DNA of 64,000 nucleotides from a bacterium (GTDB taxonomy: Bacteria > SZUA-79 > Acidulodesulfobacterales > Acidulodesulfobacteraceae). The first letter of the stretch is position 1; each line of letters opens with the position of its first letter. The notes below the pieces were generated by a model. The model saw only the letters and a list, made by a program, of their open reading frames with translations, searched no databases and had not been told where the DNA came from. A program made the translations under genes and the position numbers. Positions 18,366 to 27,305 of this stretch are shown here, in pieces. The stretch covers positions 124,001-188,000 of the forward strand of contig QIJE01000028.1 in the NCBI GenBank assembly GCA_003232385.1, read 5' to 3'.

Positions 18366-19715
18366 ATGGCGAGAAAAAATAATAATAATGACGATAACTC
18401 GGGAAGAGAGCTTTATTGTTCTTTTTGCGGAAAATCTCAGGACGAGGTCAAGAAACTTATAGCCGGTCCTTCGGTTTATATCTGTGATGAGTGTATTAGT
18501 CTTTGCAACGATATTATATCCGAGGAAAACAAATTTGTCCCGTCAGAGGTTAAAGTAAAGAATTATCTTTATAAACCGGCAGAAATTAAAGCCTTTTTGG
18601 ATCAGTATGTTATAGGGCAGGAAAGGGCAAAAAAGGTTCTTTCCGTCGCCGTTTATAATCACTATAAAAAAGTAAAGCATAATCTGTCGTTAAAAAATGC
18701 TGGATGTTCCGATAATAAACTGTCGAAGGATGTCAATCACGGCGGTGCGGATGATAAGAACGACAGTATTGATGTTGAAATACAAAAGAGCAATATTTTA
18801 ATAATAGGTCCTACCGGAAGCGGAAAGACCCTGCTGGCCCAGACGCTTGCCCGCATGCTTGACTTGCCTTTTGCTATTGCCGATGCTACTACCCTTACCG
18901 AAGCCGGTTATGTAGGTGAGGATGTCGAAAGTATATTGCTTTCTCTTTTACAGAATGCCGATTATGATGTGGAAAAAGCCCAGAAGGGCATTATATACAT
19001 AGACGAAATAGATAAAATAGCAAGGAAATCGGATAACGTGTCTATAACGAGGGACGTATCCGGAGAAGGTGTTCAACAGGCTCTCTTAAAGATAATAGAG
19101 GGGACGGTCGCCAATGTTCCGCCGAAAGGCGGCAGGAAACATCCTCATCAGGAATTTTTGAGAATAGATACGAATAATATTTTATTCATTTGCGGAGGGG
19201 CTTTTAACTGGCTCGATAAAATTATCGAAAAGAGGATGCATTCCCAGCCTATAGGATTTACCGCTGCCGTTAAATCCGGCAAACCGCTTAATTCCTATGA
19301 AATAATAAAACATGTTGAAACTCGCGATTTATTAAAATATGGACTTATTCCCGAATTTATCGGAAGGCTTCCGGTTGTAGCTACGCTGGAAGAATTAGAT
19401 GAAGAGGCACTTATTGAGATTTTGACGAAGCCTAAAAATGCCTTAGTCAAACAATATCAGAAATTACTTGAACTGGAAGACGTAAGCTTAAGATTTACCG
19501 ATTCGGCTATTAAAGAAATTACCAAAAAAGCCATGGAGCATGGTTCAGGGGCGAGAGGTTTGAGGACTATTTTGGAATCGATAATGCTTGACGTTATGTA
19601 CGAAATACCGACCGATCCGGCCATTAAAGAATGCGTTATAAACGATGACGTTATTATTAACAGCAGTCAGCCTATTCTTCTTTATGAAAAAGATGCCGGT
19701 GCAAAATCTATTTAA
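18366..19715 (+). CDS. clpX: ATP-dependent Clp protease ATP-binding subunit ClpX
   Basis: AAA+ unfoldase that recognises substrates and feeds ClpP. The 449-residue protein has the N-terminal C4 zinc-binding domain (Cys18, Cys21, Cys40, Cys43), Walker A GPTGSGKT near 142, Walker [11 protein letters not shown], a pore-loop-containing segment and sensor [10 protein letters not shown] near the C-terminus. It is longer than typical ClpX because of a polar insertion of about 25 residues just before Walker A (after HYKKVKHNL, rich in Asn, Asp and Lys). The ribosome binding site is AGAGGT. Confidence 0.96.
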   Translation: MARKNNNNDDNSGRELYCSFCGKSQDEVKKLIAGPSVYICDECISLCNDIISEENKFVPSEVKVKNYLYKPAEIKAFLDQYVIGQERAKKVLSVAVYNHYKKVKHNLSLKNAGCSDNKLSKDVNHGGADDKNDSIDVEIQKSNILIIGPTGSGKTLLAQTLARMLDLPFAIADATTLTEAGYVGEDVESILLSLLQNADYDVEKAQKGIIYIDEIDKIARKSDNVSITRDVSGEGVQQALLKIIEGTVANVPPKGGRKHPHQEFLRIDTNNILFICGGAFNWLDKIIEKRMHSQPIGFTAAVKSGKPLNSYEIIKHVETRDLLKYGLIPEFIGRLPVVATLEELDEEALIEILTKPKNALVKQYQKLLELEDVSLRFTDSAIKEITKKAMEHGSGARGLRTILESIMLDVMYEIPTDPAIKECVINDDVIINSSQPILLYEKDAGAKSI

Positions 19716-19751
19716 GTATATAGGAAAAATATTATAAGTTACCTTTTTTTG

Positions 19752-19780
19752 TTGACATATCTGTTAAAAACATATATATA
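19752..19780 (+). promoter_or_regulatory. Putative promoter of the HU gene
   Basis: A perfect -35 box TTGACA (19752-19757) is followed 17 bases later by TATATA (19775-19780) within a long alternating AT stretch. It lies about 90 bases upstream of the HU start and after the clpX stop, so it probably drives HU separately from tig-clpPX. The exact -10 register is ambiguous because of the AT repeats. Confidence 0.55.
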
Positions 19781-19869
19781 TTATATATACTTAAGTAAAA
19801 CTCTTGTAAATGCTGAATTTATGCAGAGTTAAACCATTAAAAATCTTAAATAGTAGGGAGGAAGTTGGT

Positions 19870-20151
19870 ATGACGAAAGCAGAATTGGTCGATGCAATTG
19901 CAAAATCATCTAAGCTTACAAAGGCTGACAGCGAAAAGGCTCTTACCTCTGCAATCAACGCGGTCATAGGCGCTTTGAAGAAAGGAGACGCTGTAAGGCT
20001 CGTCGGTTTCGGAACGTTTGAAGTAATAAAAAGAGCTGCAAGGAAAGGCAGAAATCCGCAAACCGGGAAAGAAATTCAGATTAAAGCCTCTAAATCGCCA
20101 AAGTTTAAGCCCGGCAAATCTTTTAAAGAGGAGGTTAACTCCGGGAAATAG
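19870..20151 (+). CDS. HU family DNA-binding protein
   Basis: Nucleoid-associated, DNA-bending protein, 93 residues, the standard HU length. The N-terminal helices MTKAELVDAIAKSSKLTK, the strand GFGTFEVIKRAARKGRNPQTG carrying the conserved G-F-G-x-F and the DNA-intercalating proline (RNPQTG), and the C-terminal helix KPGKSFKEEVN are all present. A longer reading frame begins at 19810, but the strong GGGAGGAAG sequence at 19855-19863 sets the ATG at 19870. HU versus IHF cannot be settled, though the sequence resembles HU. Confidence 0.94.
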   Translation: MTKAELVDAIAKSSKLTKADSEKALTSAINAVIGALKKGDAVRLVGFGTFEVIKRAARKGRNPQTGKEIQIKASKSPKFKPGKSFKEEVNSGK

Positions 20152-20235
20152 TTAATTTCCGCTAAAGTTTCGGCGAAAATGGTTTATTCAACCCCCCTCC
20201 TTATATTAGGATGTAGGGGTTTGTATTGCGTGTAT

Positions 20236-20306
20236 CCCCCATTTTTATATTTTTTTATGATAATAAGGTCTATTTAAAATTTATAAAAATGGGGGCAACT
20301 TTTTTT
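20236..20306 (+). terminator. Inverted repeat with T-tract downstream of HU
   Basis: A perfect 14-base inverted repeat CCCCCATTTTTATA (20236-20249) and TATAAAAATGGGGG (20282-20295) is separated by 32 bases and followed by seven T (20300-20306). It probably ends HU transcription. The loop is larger than in a textbook terminator, and the tRNA-Val begins immediately after the T-tract, so a role in tRNA expression is also possible. Confidence 0.45.
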
Positions 20307-20383
20307 GGGCGGATAGCTCAGCTGGTTAGAGCACCGGTTTTACAAGTCGGGGGTCACAGGTTCGAACCCTGTTCCGCCTACCA
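20307..20383 (+). tRNA. tRNA-Val (anticodon TAC)
   Basis: 77 bases with CCA encoded. The acceptor stem GGGCGGA/TCCGCCT has one G-U pair. The D-arm is GCTC...GAGC, the anticodon loop TTTACAA gives TAC, and the T-arm is ACAGG-TTCGAAC-CCTGT. First of three closely spaced tRNA genes. Confidence 0.97.
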
Positions 20384-20499
20384 ATAAAAAAGCGGCAAGT
20401 AAATCTTTTTTGGGCGGAGAATTATGAATTAGGTCTTTGCATTGATTTTTTATTTTTTATAGGTTATTATATTTAGTCAGCACTATTATTTTTTTAAAC

Positions 20500-20576
20500 G
20501 GGGCCGTAGTTCAGATGGTTAGAACGCCGGCCTGTCACGCCGGAGGTCGCGGGTTCGACCCCCGTCGGCCCCGCCA
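20500..20576 (+). tRNA. tRNA-Asp (anticodon GTC)
   Basis: 77 bases with CCA encoded. The acceptor stem GGGGCCG/CGGCCCC is perfect. The anticodon arm CCGGC-CTGTCAC-GCCGG gives GTC, and the T-arm is GCGGG-TTCGACC-CCCGT. It lies 116 bases after tRNA-Val. Confidence 0.97.
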
Positions 20577-20696
20577 AAAAATACTGCATTATTTATACAT
20601 CGTATACACTGCTCTCATATATCCAACTATTAAATATTTTTACTTTTTAACTAATTTTGATATAATTATTAAATTCAAGAGATATTTTTTGTTCTT

Positions 20697-20781
20697 GCGA
20701 GAGTGGCGAAATTGGTATACGCACTGGACTTAGAATCCAGCGGGGCAACCCATGGGGGTTCAACTCCCCCCTTTCGCACCA
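20697..20781 (+). tRNA. tRNA-Leu (anticodon TAG)
   Basis: 85 bases with CCA and a long variable arm, as expected for leucine. The acceptor stem is GCGAGAG/CTTTCGC and the anticodon arm CTGGA-CTTAGAA-TCCAG gives TAG. It lies 120 bases after tRNA-Asp and 54 bases before yebC. Confidence 0.97.
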
Positions 20782-20835
20782 TTTAAGGTGATTGTTATTC
20801 ACATATTCTTATTTTTTTAAAATTTTGGAGGTTTT

Positions 20836-21570
20836 ATGTCCGGTCATAGTAAATGGAGTACTATCAAAAGAAAAAAGGGGGCATTAGACGTAAAAAGGGG
20901 TAGGATTTTTACCAATATTATTCGTGAAATTATAACGAGTGCAAGAATGGGGGGTAAAGATTTATCGTCAAATCCGAAATTAAGGCTTGCCGTCGAAGAA
21001 GCTAAAACCAACAACATGCCGAAAGAAAATATCGAAAGGGCCATAAAGAAGGGTGTCGGAGAGTTAGAGGGTGAGACTTACGATGAGATGATATATGAAG
21101 GATACGGTCCCGCCGGCGTAGCTTTACTCATAGAAACTTTAACGGATAACAAGAATAGAATCGTTTCCGAGCTTAGATATGTATTATCGAGGCACGGAGG
21201 GAGCTTAGGGGAGTCCGGATGCGTTATGTGGATGTTTGACAAGAAGGGCGTAATAGGATTCGATGCCGCAGTTAATAAGGAAGATAATATTATGGATATT
21301 GCCTTAGAAGCAGGTGCGGAGGATATAAAGGTCGAAGACGGCGAAATATTCGTTTACAGTGACGTCAAAGACTTTGAAGCCGTAAAATCGGCATTTGAAT
21401 CTAAAGGGATAAAGGAAAAATTTTCGGAGATTTCGTATATACCTCAATCAAACGTAGAACTTAAAGGCAAAGAATCTGAACGGATGATAAAACTTATGGA
21501 TGCGCTTGAAGAAATAGAGGGTATTCAAAATGTCCATGCGAACTTTGACATACAGGATATGGGGGCTTAA
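20836..21570 (+). CDS. YebC/PmpR family protein
   Basis: Cytoplasmic protein of the YebC/TACO1 family, 244 residues, full length. It starts with the invariant MSGHSKWSTIKRKK and holds GPAGVALLIETLTDNKNR near residue 92. Family members have been described as transcription regulators and more recently as factors easing translation of proline-rich stretches. The gene lies directly upstream of ruvCAB, a very common arrangement that suggests co-transcription. Good ribosome binding site GGAGG. Confidence 0.95.
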   Translation: MSGHSKWSTIKRKKGALDVKRGRIFTNIIREIITSARMGGKDLSSNPKLRLAVEEAKTNNMPKENIERAIKKGVGELEGETYDEMIYEGYGPAGVALLIETLTDNKNRIVSELRYVLSRHGGSLGESGCVMWMFDKKGVIGFDAAVNKEDNIMDIALEAGAEDIKVEDGEIFVYSDVKDFEAVKSAFESKGIKEKFSEISYIPQSNVELKGKESERMIKLMDALEEIEGIQNVHANFDIQDMGA

Positions 21571-21642
21571 TTAATTTTATGTGCCCGGTTCGTTGGTTTA
21601 GTGGTAATATGTATAATCTAAAATCATCTTTTTACAAGTTTT

Positions 21643-22164
21643 ATGAGTTATAGGATATTGGGGATCGATCCGGGTTCGCATCTGACGGGGTGGGCGGTAC
21701 TTGACTTACCGTCTTTCGGAAAGAACATAGATTTGATATCATGCGGAGTTATAGATGTCGGGAAATCAGAATTTCCACATAATTTAAACAAAATTTTTGA
21801 AGAATTAAAAGGGATAATAGAGGAATATCATCCGGGTTTTATGTCTATAGAGTCCGTATTCTCCGGCGTTAATCCGGCTTCATTGATAAAATTGACACAA
21901 GCAAGAGGCGTTATATGTCTTTTGTCTTCCGTCTATGATTTGCGGCTAAGGGAATATTCGCCAAGATTTGTCAAGAAAGGCATAACCGGATACGGAAATT
22001 CAAGCAAGCACCAGGTGAAGGATGCCCTTAAATTTTTTTTATCACTGAAAAACAACGAGGTGACATCCTTCTTGGACAATGATATCTTGGACAATAATAT
22101 GTCTGATGCCATTGCGATTGCTGTTTGTTGCGCCACGGATATGGGTAGTTTTATCAAAAATTAA
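21643..22164 (+). CDS. ruvC: Holliday junction endonuclease RuvC
   Basis: Cuts Holliday junctions during recombinational repair. The 173-residue protein has the catalytic RNase H-like fold: Asp9 in LGIDPGSHLTGWAV, the glutamate in SIESVFSGVNPAS, and the C-terminal acidic pair in NNMSDAIAIAVC. It precedes ruvA by 19 bases in a ruvC-ruvA-ruvB operon. The Shine-Dalgarno sequence is weak. Confidence 0.95.
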   Translation: MSYRILGIDPGSHLTGWAVLDLPSFGKNIDLISCGVIDVGKSEFPHNLNKIFEELKGIIEEYHPGFMSIESVFSGVNPASLIKLTQARGVICLLSSVYDLRLREYSPRFVKKGITGYGNSSKHQVKDALKFFLSLKNNEVTSFLDNDILDNNMSDAIAIAVCCATDMGSFIKN

Positions 22165-22183
22165 AAAATCCTATTGAATAATA

Positions 22184-22906
22184 ATGATAGCATATTTACG
22201 GGGAAGAATAATATATAGGGATATCGAAAAATCCTTGATTATATTGGATGTTAATGGCATAGGGTACGAAGTTTACGTTCCCGTAGGAGGCAGGACTCCC
22301 GATATCGAACGCGAGACGAGCCTCTTTATATATATGTATGTCCGGGAGGATAAGATAACTCTTTACGGTTTCGATACGACTCTTCAAAGAGAGATTTTTG
22401 GTTTTCTTCTGAATGTAAAAGATGTCGGACCGAGGCTTGCTGTTGCCGTTATTTCAAATATAGATGCAAACAACTTCCTAAATATTCTAACTACTCAGGA
22501 TGTATCGGCACTATCCCGGATTAAAGGTATCGGAACGGCAAAGGCGGAACGCATAATAATGGAGCTTAAGAATAAGGTTCTTAAAAAAGTCTCGCTTTTA
22601 AGCGACGTAAACGCGCAGGACCTTTATATAAATAACGGTATGAAGGGTATAAATGATTTTAATCATTCCGAAAATAAAACATCAAATGAGGATAAAACTG
22701 CTTTAAACGCAGGCATTAAGCAGTCTGCCGATATTGTAACGGAGTCCGCCGGAGCGCTTGAAGCCCTTGGTTACTCCAAGTTTGATTCCCTCAACCTTGC
22801 AGGCAAGGTATTCGGTATTCTTAAAACCGACGGGGAGGTGCCTGCCGGTACGGAAGATTTAATGCGTGAGTGTTTAAAATATATATATTCCAAAAAAAGA
22901 TTATAA
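22184..22906 (+). CDS. ruvA: Holliday junction DNA helicase subunit RuvA
   Basis: Tetrameric junction-binding protein that recruits the RuvB motor. The 240 residues exceed the usual 200 or so. The OB-fold (1 to about 63), tandem helix-hairpin-helix motifs (LLNVKDVGPRLAVAVI near 76 and LSRIKGIGTAKAERIIMEL near 112) and the C-terminal RuvB-binding domain (about 190-240) are normal. The extra length is a polar linker between domains II and III (about 145-190). Six bases separate it from ruvB. Confidence 0.95.
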   Translation: MIAYLRGRIIYRDIEKSLIILDVNGIGYEVYVPVGGRTPDIERETSLFIYMYVREDKITLYGFDTTLQREIFGFLLNVKDVGPRLAVAVISNIDANNFLNILTTQDVSALSRIKGIGTAKAERIIMELKNKVLKKVSLLSDVNAQDLYINNGMKGINDFNHSENKTSNEDKTALNAGIKQSADIVTESAGALEALGYSKFDSLNLAGKVFGILKTDGEVPAGTEDLMRECLKYIYSKKRL

Positions 22907-22912
22907 TACGAT

Positions 22913-23974
22913 ATGAGTTCCTTTAAAAAAGAATTTAAAAATACCCCCATACATCAATCAGACGCCTCGGTTTCCCCTGATAAAAACGATGTTTACGACT
23001 TTGATAATCCGATAAGGCCATTATCCTTCGATGAATACGTGGGGCAGACGAAACTTAAGACAAATTTGCTTATCTTTATTAAGGCTTCTAAAAAGAGGGC
23101 ATTGGATCTTGGATACCATGACCTTGATCACCTGTTGTTTTTTGGCCCCCCCGGTCTCGGCAAGACCACCCTTGCGAGTATCATAGCAAAAGAACTTGGG
23201 GTCAACATTAAAATAACATCCGGGCCGTCTATAGAAAAAGCCGGTGATATTGCGGCTCTTTTATCTGCGGTATCTAACGGCGATATAATATTCATAGACG
23301 AGATACACAGGCTGCCTAAGCCTGCGGCGGAGATGCTTTATCCCGCCATGGAAGACTTTAAGCTCGACATTATAATAGGAGAGGGAGCTACAGCAAAATC
23401 CATAAGAATCAGCTTGCCGCGGTTTACCCTTATAGGGGCTACTACAAGGGCGGGACTTATTCCGTCTCCGCTTCGGGATAGGTTTGGATTTACGTCTCGG
23501 CTTGAATATTATAAAACGGATGAGCTTGTAGATATCGTAATTAGGAGTGCGAGGCTTTACGGCATAGGCATAGAGAATAACGCCGCTTTTGAAATTGCCG
23601 GTCGTTCCAGAGGGACGCCCAGGATTGCCAATAGATTGCTCAGGCGGCTAAGGGACTACATGGTTCATTTGAAGAAGGATAGAATAACCGCTGAGGTTGC
23701 AAAATTTGGAATAGAAAGCCTTGGAATTGATAATATCGGATTAGATAGCAACGATAAACTCTTCTTGAGGACGATAATAGATAAGTTCGGAGGCGGACCG
23801 GTAGGTATAGAGACTATTGCTCAGGCGATAAATGACGAAAAAGGCACGCTTGAGGATGTCGTGGAACCGTATTTGGTTTCATGCGGTTTTATAATGAGGA
23901 CTAAAAAGGGTAGAATTGCTACGGAACTTGCCTATAAGCATTTCGGGCTGGTAAAAGGGGACTCCTTACCATGA
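22913..23974 (+). CDS. ruvB: Holliday junction DNA helicase motor RuvB
   Basis: AAA+ motor that drives branch migration on RuvA-bound junctions. The 353-residue protein has Walker A FFGPPGLGKTTLA near 75, Walker B IIFIDEIHRLP near 125, sensor 1 TLIGATTRAG and the arginine-finger region RDRFGF, followed by the small AAA lid and a C-terminal winged helix (TKKGRIATELAYKHF). Last of ruvCAB; queH follows 28 bases later. Confidence 0.97.
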   Translation: MSSFKKEFKNTPIHQSDASVSPDKNDVYDFDNPIRPLSFDEYVGQTKLKTNLLIFIKASKKRALDLGYHDLDHLLFFGPPGLGKTTLASIIAKELGVNIKITSGPSIEKAGDIAALLSAVSNGDIIFIDEIHRLPKPAAEMLYPAMEDFKLDIIIGEGATAKSIRISLPRFTLIGATTRAGLIPSPLRDRFGFTSRLEYYKTDELVDIVIRSARLYGIGIENNAAFEIAGRSRGTPRIANRLLRRLRDYMVHLKKDRITAEVAKFGIESLGIDNIGLDSNDKLFLRTIIDKFGGGPVGIETIAQAINDEKGTLEDVVEPYLVSCGFIMRTKKGRIATELAYKHFGLVKGDSLP

Positions 23975-24002
23975 TGTTTGCGCATGCATTTACTGTATAT
24001 GT

Positions 24003-24569
24003 ATGATTAATAATAAAAACCTAAAAACGGATAAAACAAAGCTTTTGCTTCACATATGCTGTTCCCCGTGCCTGATGTATCCATATACCGTTGTGAACGG
24101 AAAATTCGATGTCGTCATGGGGTATTTTTATAATCCCAATATTCATCCGTATAGCGAGTATTTAAGGAGGGAGGAGTCGCTAAAAAAATTTACGGACGAC
24201 AAGGGTTTTAAAGTCATTTATGAAAAGAATTACGATATGGAAGAGTTTATTAGAAATGTGGCATTTAGGGAGGAAAATCGTTGTTATTACTGTCTAAGTA
24301 AGCGACTTGAAAAAACGGCAAGTCTTGCCAAATCGTCTAAATTCACACATTTTTCTACCACTCTCTTGTATAGTAAACATCAAAAACACGATTATATTAA
24401 AGAAATTGGCCGTAATCTTGAAAAAAAATACGGCATTATTTTTCATTACGAGGATTTTAGGCTTGGATATAAAGAAGGTATCAAATTGTCCCTCGAATAT
24501 AATCTTTATAGACAAAATTACTGCGGATGTATTTATAGCGAAAAAGAGAGATTATTCCATCACGTTTAG
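24003..24569 (+). CDS. queH: Epoxyqueuosine reductase QueH
   Basis: Reduces epoxyqueuosine to queuosine at the wobble base of tRNAs, the non-cobalamin alternative to QueG. The 188-residue protein has the expected iron-sulfur and metal ligands: HICCSPC (residues 17-23), CYYC near 98 and YCGCIYS near 178. Conserved segments GYFYNPNIHPYSEYLRR and FSTTLLYSKHQKHDYI match the DUF208/QueH family. It lies directly after ruvB and may be transcribed with it. An overlapping ORF in another frame is a shadow. Confidence 0.92.
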   Translation: MINNKNLKTDKTKLLLHICCSPCLMYPYTVVNGKFDVVMGYFYNPNIHPYSEYLRREESLKKFTDDKGFKVIYEKNYDMEEFIRNVAFREENRCYYCLSKRLEKTASLAKSSKFTHFSTTLLYSKHQKHDYIKEIGRNLEKKYGIIFHYEDFRLGYKEGIKLSLEYNLYRQNYCGCIYSEKERLFHHV

Positions 24570-24598
24570 TTCGCACTTTATCGTGCAATATGTGCGAA
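24570..24598 (+). terminator. Hairpin at the queH stop codon
   Basis: A 7-bp inverted repeat TTCGCAC (24570-24576) and GTGCGAA (24592-24598) begins right after the queH stop. There is no strong T-tract, so termination here is only a suggestion. The remaining 170 bases to lpxC hold no gene. A TTGACC at 24623 might be part of an lpxC promoter. Confidence 0.3.
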
Positions 24599-24770
24599 AA
24601 TAAATTCACACTTATAAAAATATTGACCATATAATTTTTTGCGATAATAGTAACTTATTTATTTTATTCTGTTTTTATTTGCCTATACTTTTTATGAGTA
24701 ATGGCATATTTATTGCATTTAAGCGGTATGAAATAAAAACTACATTTGTAATTGTGAGGGTAGGTGATTT

Positions 24771-25772
24771 ATGGAAGATTATGTCGTATTAAAAGAAAAA
24801 AAGGGTGAATCGCAATGCACTGTTGCAAACATATTATATTTTAGGGGAATAGGCCTGCATACGGGGAAAGATGCTTCTGTTATCATTAAGCCGGCCAAGG
24901 TTGATTCAGGCATTACCTTTGTCAGAAAGGATTTGAAACCCGCCGTTATGATAAAAGCCAAGGCCGGCAATATATGTTCTACTATGTTGAGAACAAGCAT
25001 AGGTAATCCCGGAAAAACCGCCGCGGGTGCCGGTTCCGCCGACTGCATTTCTACGGTGGAGCATCTGATGTCGGCGTTATGGGGTGCCGGTATAGATAAT
25101 GCGTTAATAGAGGTTTACGGAAATGAAATTCCTGCTATGGACGGAAGCTCTATGGTCTTTTACGAAACTTTCAATGAAAGCGGAATCAGGGAGTTAAATG
25201 CAAACAGAAAATATATAGAAATACTTAAGCCGATAATAGTAGAAAACGGAGAAGGTGACGGAGACGTGGCTATAGCATTATATCCGTCGGAAGATTTTGA
25301 GATATCTTATACTATGGATTTTAAACACCTGTTGGTCCACTCCGGTTTTTTCGATATGAAAATAGATAGATTCAATTTTTACAACGAAATCTCCAAGGCA
25401 AGAACGTTCGGTTTTTTAAAAGACGTGGAACATCTCAAAAAAAGCGGACTTGCACTTGGTGGAAGTCTGGACAATGCTTTGGTACTTGATGAGACATCTA
25501 TCCTTAATAAAGAAGGTTTGAGATACAAGGATGAATTCATAAGGCATAAGGTTCTGGATTTAATCGGTGATTTATACCTGTCCGGTTATAGAGTCAATGG
25601 ACGGGTGCTGGCTAAAAAAACAGGGCACGATATGAATTCTAAGCTGGTAAAAAAGATAGCGGAATATTTAGCGGTTCGTAAAATGTCTCGAAACGGGTAT
25701 GAAGCCGCTTGCCGTTCCGACGAAAACGAGAGTCCCGAGATGATAAATAAGGGAGTTACGCAGTTTGCATGA
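24771..25772 (+). CDS. lpxC: UDP-3-O-acyl-N-acetylglucosamine deacetylase
   Basis: Zinc deacetylase performing the committed step of lipid A synthesis, which shows the organism makes lipopolysaccharide. The 333 residues include the substrate-binding start FRGIGLHTGKDASVIIKPA, the zinc ligand motif STVEHLMSALWG near 90, MDGSS near 124, and the second zinc site FIRHKVLDLIGDLYLSG near 260. The C-terminal tail of about 35 residues after the catalytic domain is not conserved. It stands alone, not in a cell-division operon as in E. coli. Confidence 0.95.
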   Translation: MEDYVVLKEKKGESQCTVANILYFRGIGLHTGKDASVIIKPAKVDSGITFVRKDLKPAVMIKAKAGNICSTMLRTSIGNPGKTAAGAGSADCISTVEHLMSALWGAGIDNALIEVYGNEIPAMDGSSMVFYETFNESGIRELNANRKYIEILKPIIVENGEGDGDVAIALYPSEDFEISYTMDFKHLLVHSGFFDMKIDRFNFYNEISKARTFGFLKDVEHLKKSGLALGGSLDNALVLDETSILNKEGLRYKDEFIRHKVLDLIGDLYLSGYRVNGRVLAKKTGHDMNSKLVKKIAEYLAVRKMSRNGYEAACRSDENESPEMINKGVTQFA

Positions 25773-25911
25773 ATATTATAGCACCATCCGTTTTCTAATC
25801 GTTTGACTCAATTTTTCATACCAAGTTTAGCCGTATATCTCGGCAAAATACTCTTAATATTCTGTAAGATTTTTATGTTTCATACGATTGAGGCACAGGC
25901 AATTCTTTTAT

Positions 25912-25939
25912 TTGTTATCTGATAATTGTGTGATATAAT
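25912..25939 (+). promoter_or_regulatory. Putative promoter of the glycine-zipper lipoprotein gene
   Basis: A perfect -10 box TATAAT (25934-25939) is preceded at 16 bases by TTGTTA (25912-25917, 4 of 6 consensus). It lies 45 bases upstream of the ATG at 25985 in a 212-base intergenic region that holds no other feature I can support. Confidence 0.4.
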
Positions 25940-25984
25940 TCAATAATATCTACGAATTAGAAAAATAAGGAGGCTTAAAAGGGT

Positions 25985-26680
25985 ATGAAAAAAAAATTTG
26001 GAATACTGATAATTCTTTTGCTCTCTATTTTTATTGCCTCATCTTCGTTAAGCGGGTGTGCGACCTCTAGAACTACTGCCGCAAGCGGAGTAACCGGAGC
26101 ATTATTCGGAGCCGGCACGGGCTTCGTTATAGGGGCATTAACCGGAGGGCCTATAGGGGCGGTTATAGGGACTGCCGCCGGTTTATCCATCGGTTACGGT
26201 GTCGGTTATGCTACCGGAAAATATGTTGTTACCAGAGAAGGCGGAATCAGAGGTTTGTCTATGGCAGACACCCCGTATAGATTAGCGAGTAACGAATTTG
26301 TTTATGCCCCGCCGGGTAGTTTAAAAATAGATTTTAATAAAGTCAAAGGTGTATTGGTATCCAATTTTAAGATTTACACTACCCCCAAATCGGTAACGAT
26401 CGGTAAAAAGATAAACCTGATTATGGAATATGACGTGCTTGGATCCCCGATTAATATCAGAAATTCTTCTATCCGGGAAACAAGAGTACTGGAAGGATTA
26501 AGGGGAAAGATCTTCTATAATCATACGACGAGCGCAGATATCGGAAGAGAAGGTTACTATCGAACCGTTCTGTCGGTGATAATTCCGAAAAAAGCCCCGA
26601 AGATTTATATTTACGAAGCTATCATTAAAATAAACAATGTTGTAACGGCGCTGAACTCTAAATTAGTTGTTGTAAAGTAA
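25985..26680 (+). CDS. Lipoprotein with glycine-zipper region
   Basis: Predicted envelope lipoprotein, 231 residues. The signal peptide ends in a lipobox LSGC with Cys25 as the lipidated residue. Residues of about 36-78 form a glycine zipper (repeated GxxxG pattern such as GALFGAGTGFVIGALTGGP), a motif that inserts into or packs against membranes in outer-membrane proteins. The rest (about 110-231) is beta-rich and looks like an immunoglobulin-like domain with no catalytic signature. I cannot name a function. It converges with plsY, whose end is 6 bases away. The start follows AAGGAGG. Confidence 0.8.
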   Translation: MKKKFGILIILLLSIFIASSSLSGCATSRTTAASGVTGALFGAGTGFVIGALTGGPIGAVIGTAAGLSIGYGVGYATGKYVVTREGGIRGLSMADTPYRLASNEFVYAPPGSLKIDFNKVKGVLVSNFKIYTTPKSVTIGKKINLIMEYDVLGSPINIRNSSIRETRVLEGLRGKIFYNHTTSADIGREGYYRTVLSVIIPKKAPKIYIYEAIIKINNVVTALNSKLVVVK

Positions 26681-26686
26681 AGAAGT

Positions 26687-27286
26687 TCATTTTTTTATTT
26701 TCATTTCATGTTCCGTTCCGTTTAAAAGTCGTTTTATATTAGGATAATGTTTATATATTATTAAGATCGCGACTACAGAAGAAGCGGCAAATATATAAAT
26801 ATTTTTTAGCGTGTAGAACATTAAAAAAGGCATAAAAAAAGCGCTTACCATTGAAGAAAGAGAGACATACTTAGAAAAAAGCAGTACTAGCAGAAATATT
26901 AAAAAGGCTATTATAACCGCTTCCGGAGAAATTGCGAGAAAAACACCCAACCCCGTAGCTACGCCTTTTCCGCCTTTAAATTTTATAAATACGGAATAGC
27001 AGTGCCCCAATACCGGAGCGATAATTATAATAGATATGAGAATTAAGGATGCAGGAAATAATTTTATAGCAATAAAAACCGGTATAAAACCCTTGGCTAT
27101 GTCTACTGTCAACGTAATAATGCCGAACTTTCTACCTATTACTCTCGACACGTTCGTCGCGCCGAGATTCCCGCTCCCTGCGGCAGCAAGATTTACTCCC
27201 TTTAGCCTTGCTATTACAGCAGAAGTAGGAAAACTCCCGATTAAGTACGAAGCTAATATATAAAATATTTCCGCTAAAATAATCAA
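26687..27286 (-). CDS. plsY: Acyl-phosphate:glycerol-3-phosphate acyltransferase
   Basis: Inner-membrane enzyme that acylates glycerol-3-phosphate with acyl phosphate, the first step of phospholipid synthesis. The 199-residue protein has about five transmembrane helices and the three family motifs: SYLIGSFPTSAVIAR near 15, GSGNLGATNVSR (37-48) and GGKGVATGLGV near 105. It lies 19 bases downstream of the winged-helix gene on the same strand and may be co-transcribed with it. Confidence 0.95.
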   Translation of the reverse strand: MIILAEIFYILASYLIGSFPTSAVIARLKGVNLAAAGSGNLGATNVSRVIGRKFGIITLTVDIAKGFIPVFIAIKLFPASLILISIIIIAPVLGHCYSVFIKFKGGKGVATGLGVFLAISPEAVIIAFLIFLLVLLFSKYVSLSSMVSAFFMPFLMFYTLKNIYIFAASSVVAILIIYKHYPNIKRLLNGTEHEMKIKK

Positions 27287-27305
27287 GCCCCTTTATATTT
27301 TAAAC

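Noticed and set aside
19771..19790. Alternating AT run as a possible repeat or origin element
   Set aside because: Explained as the -10 region of the HU promoter; no DnaA-box-like repeats nearby.
20515..20733. 72-residue frame across tRNA-Asp and tRNA-Leu
   Set aside because: Made by reading through two well-folded tRNA genes.
24307..24603. 98-residue frame overlapping queH in another frame
   Set aside because: QueH has complete cysteine motifs in its frame; the alternative has none.
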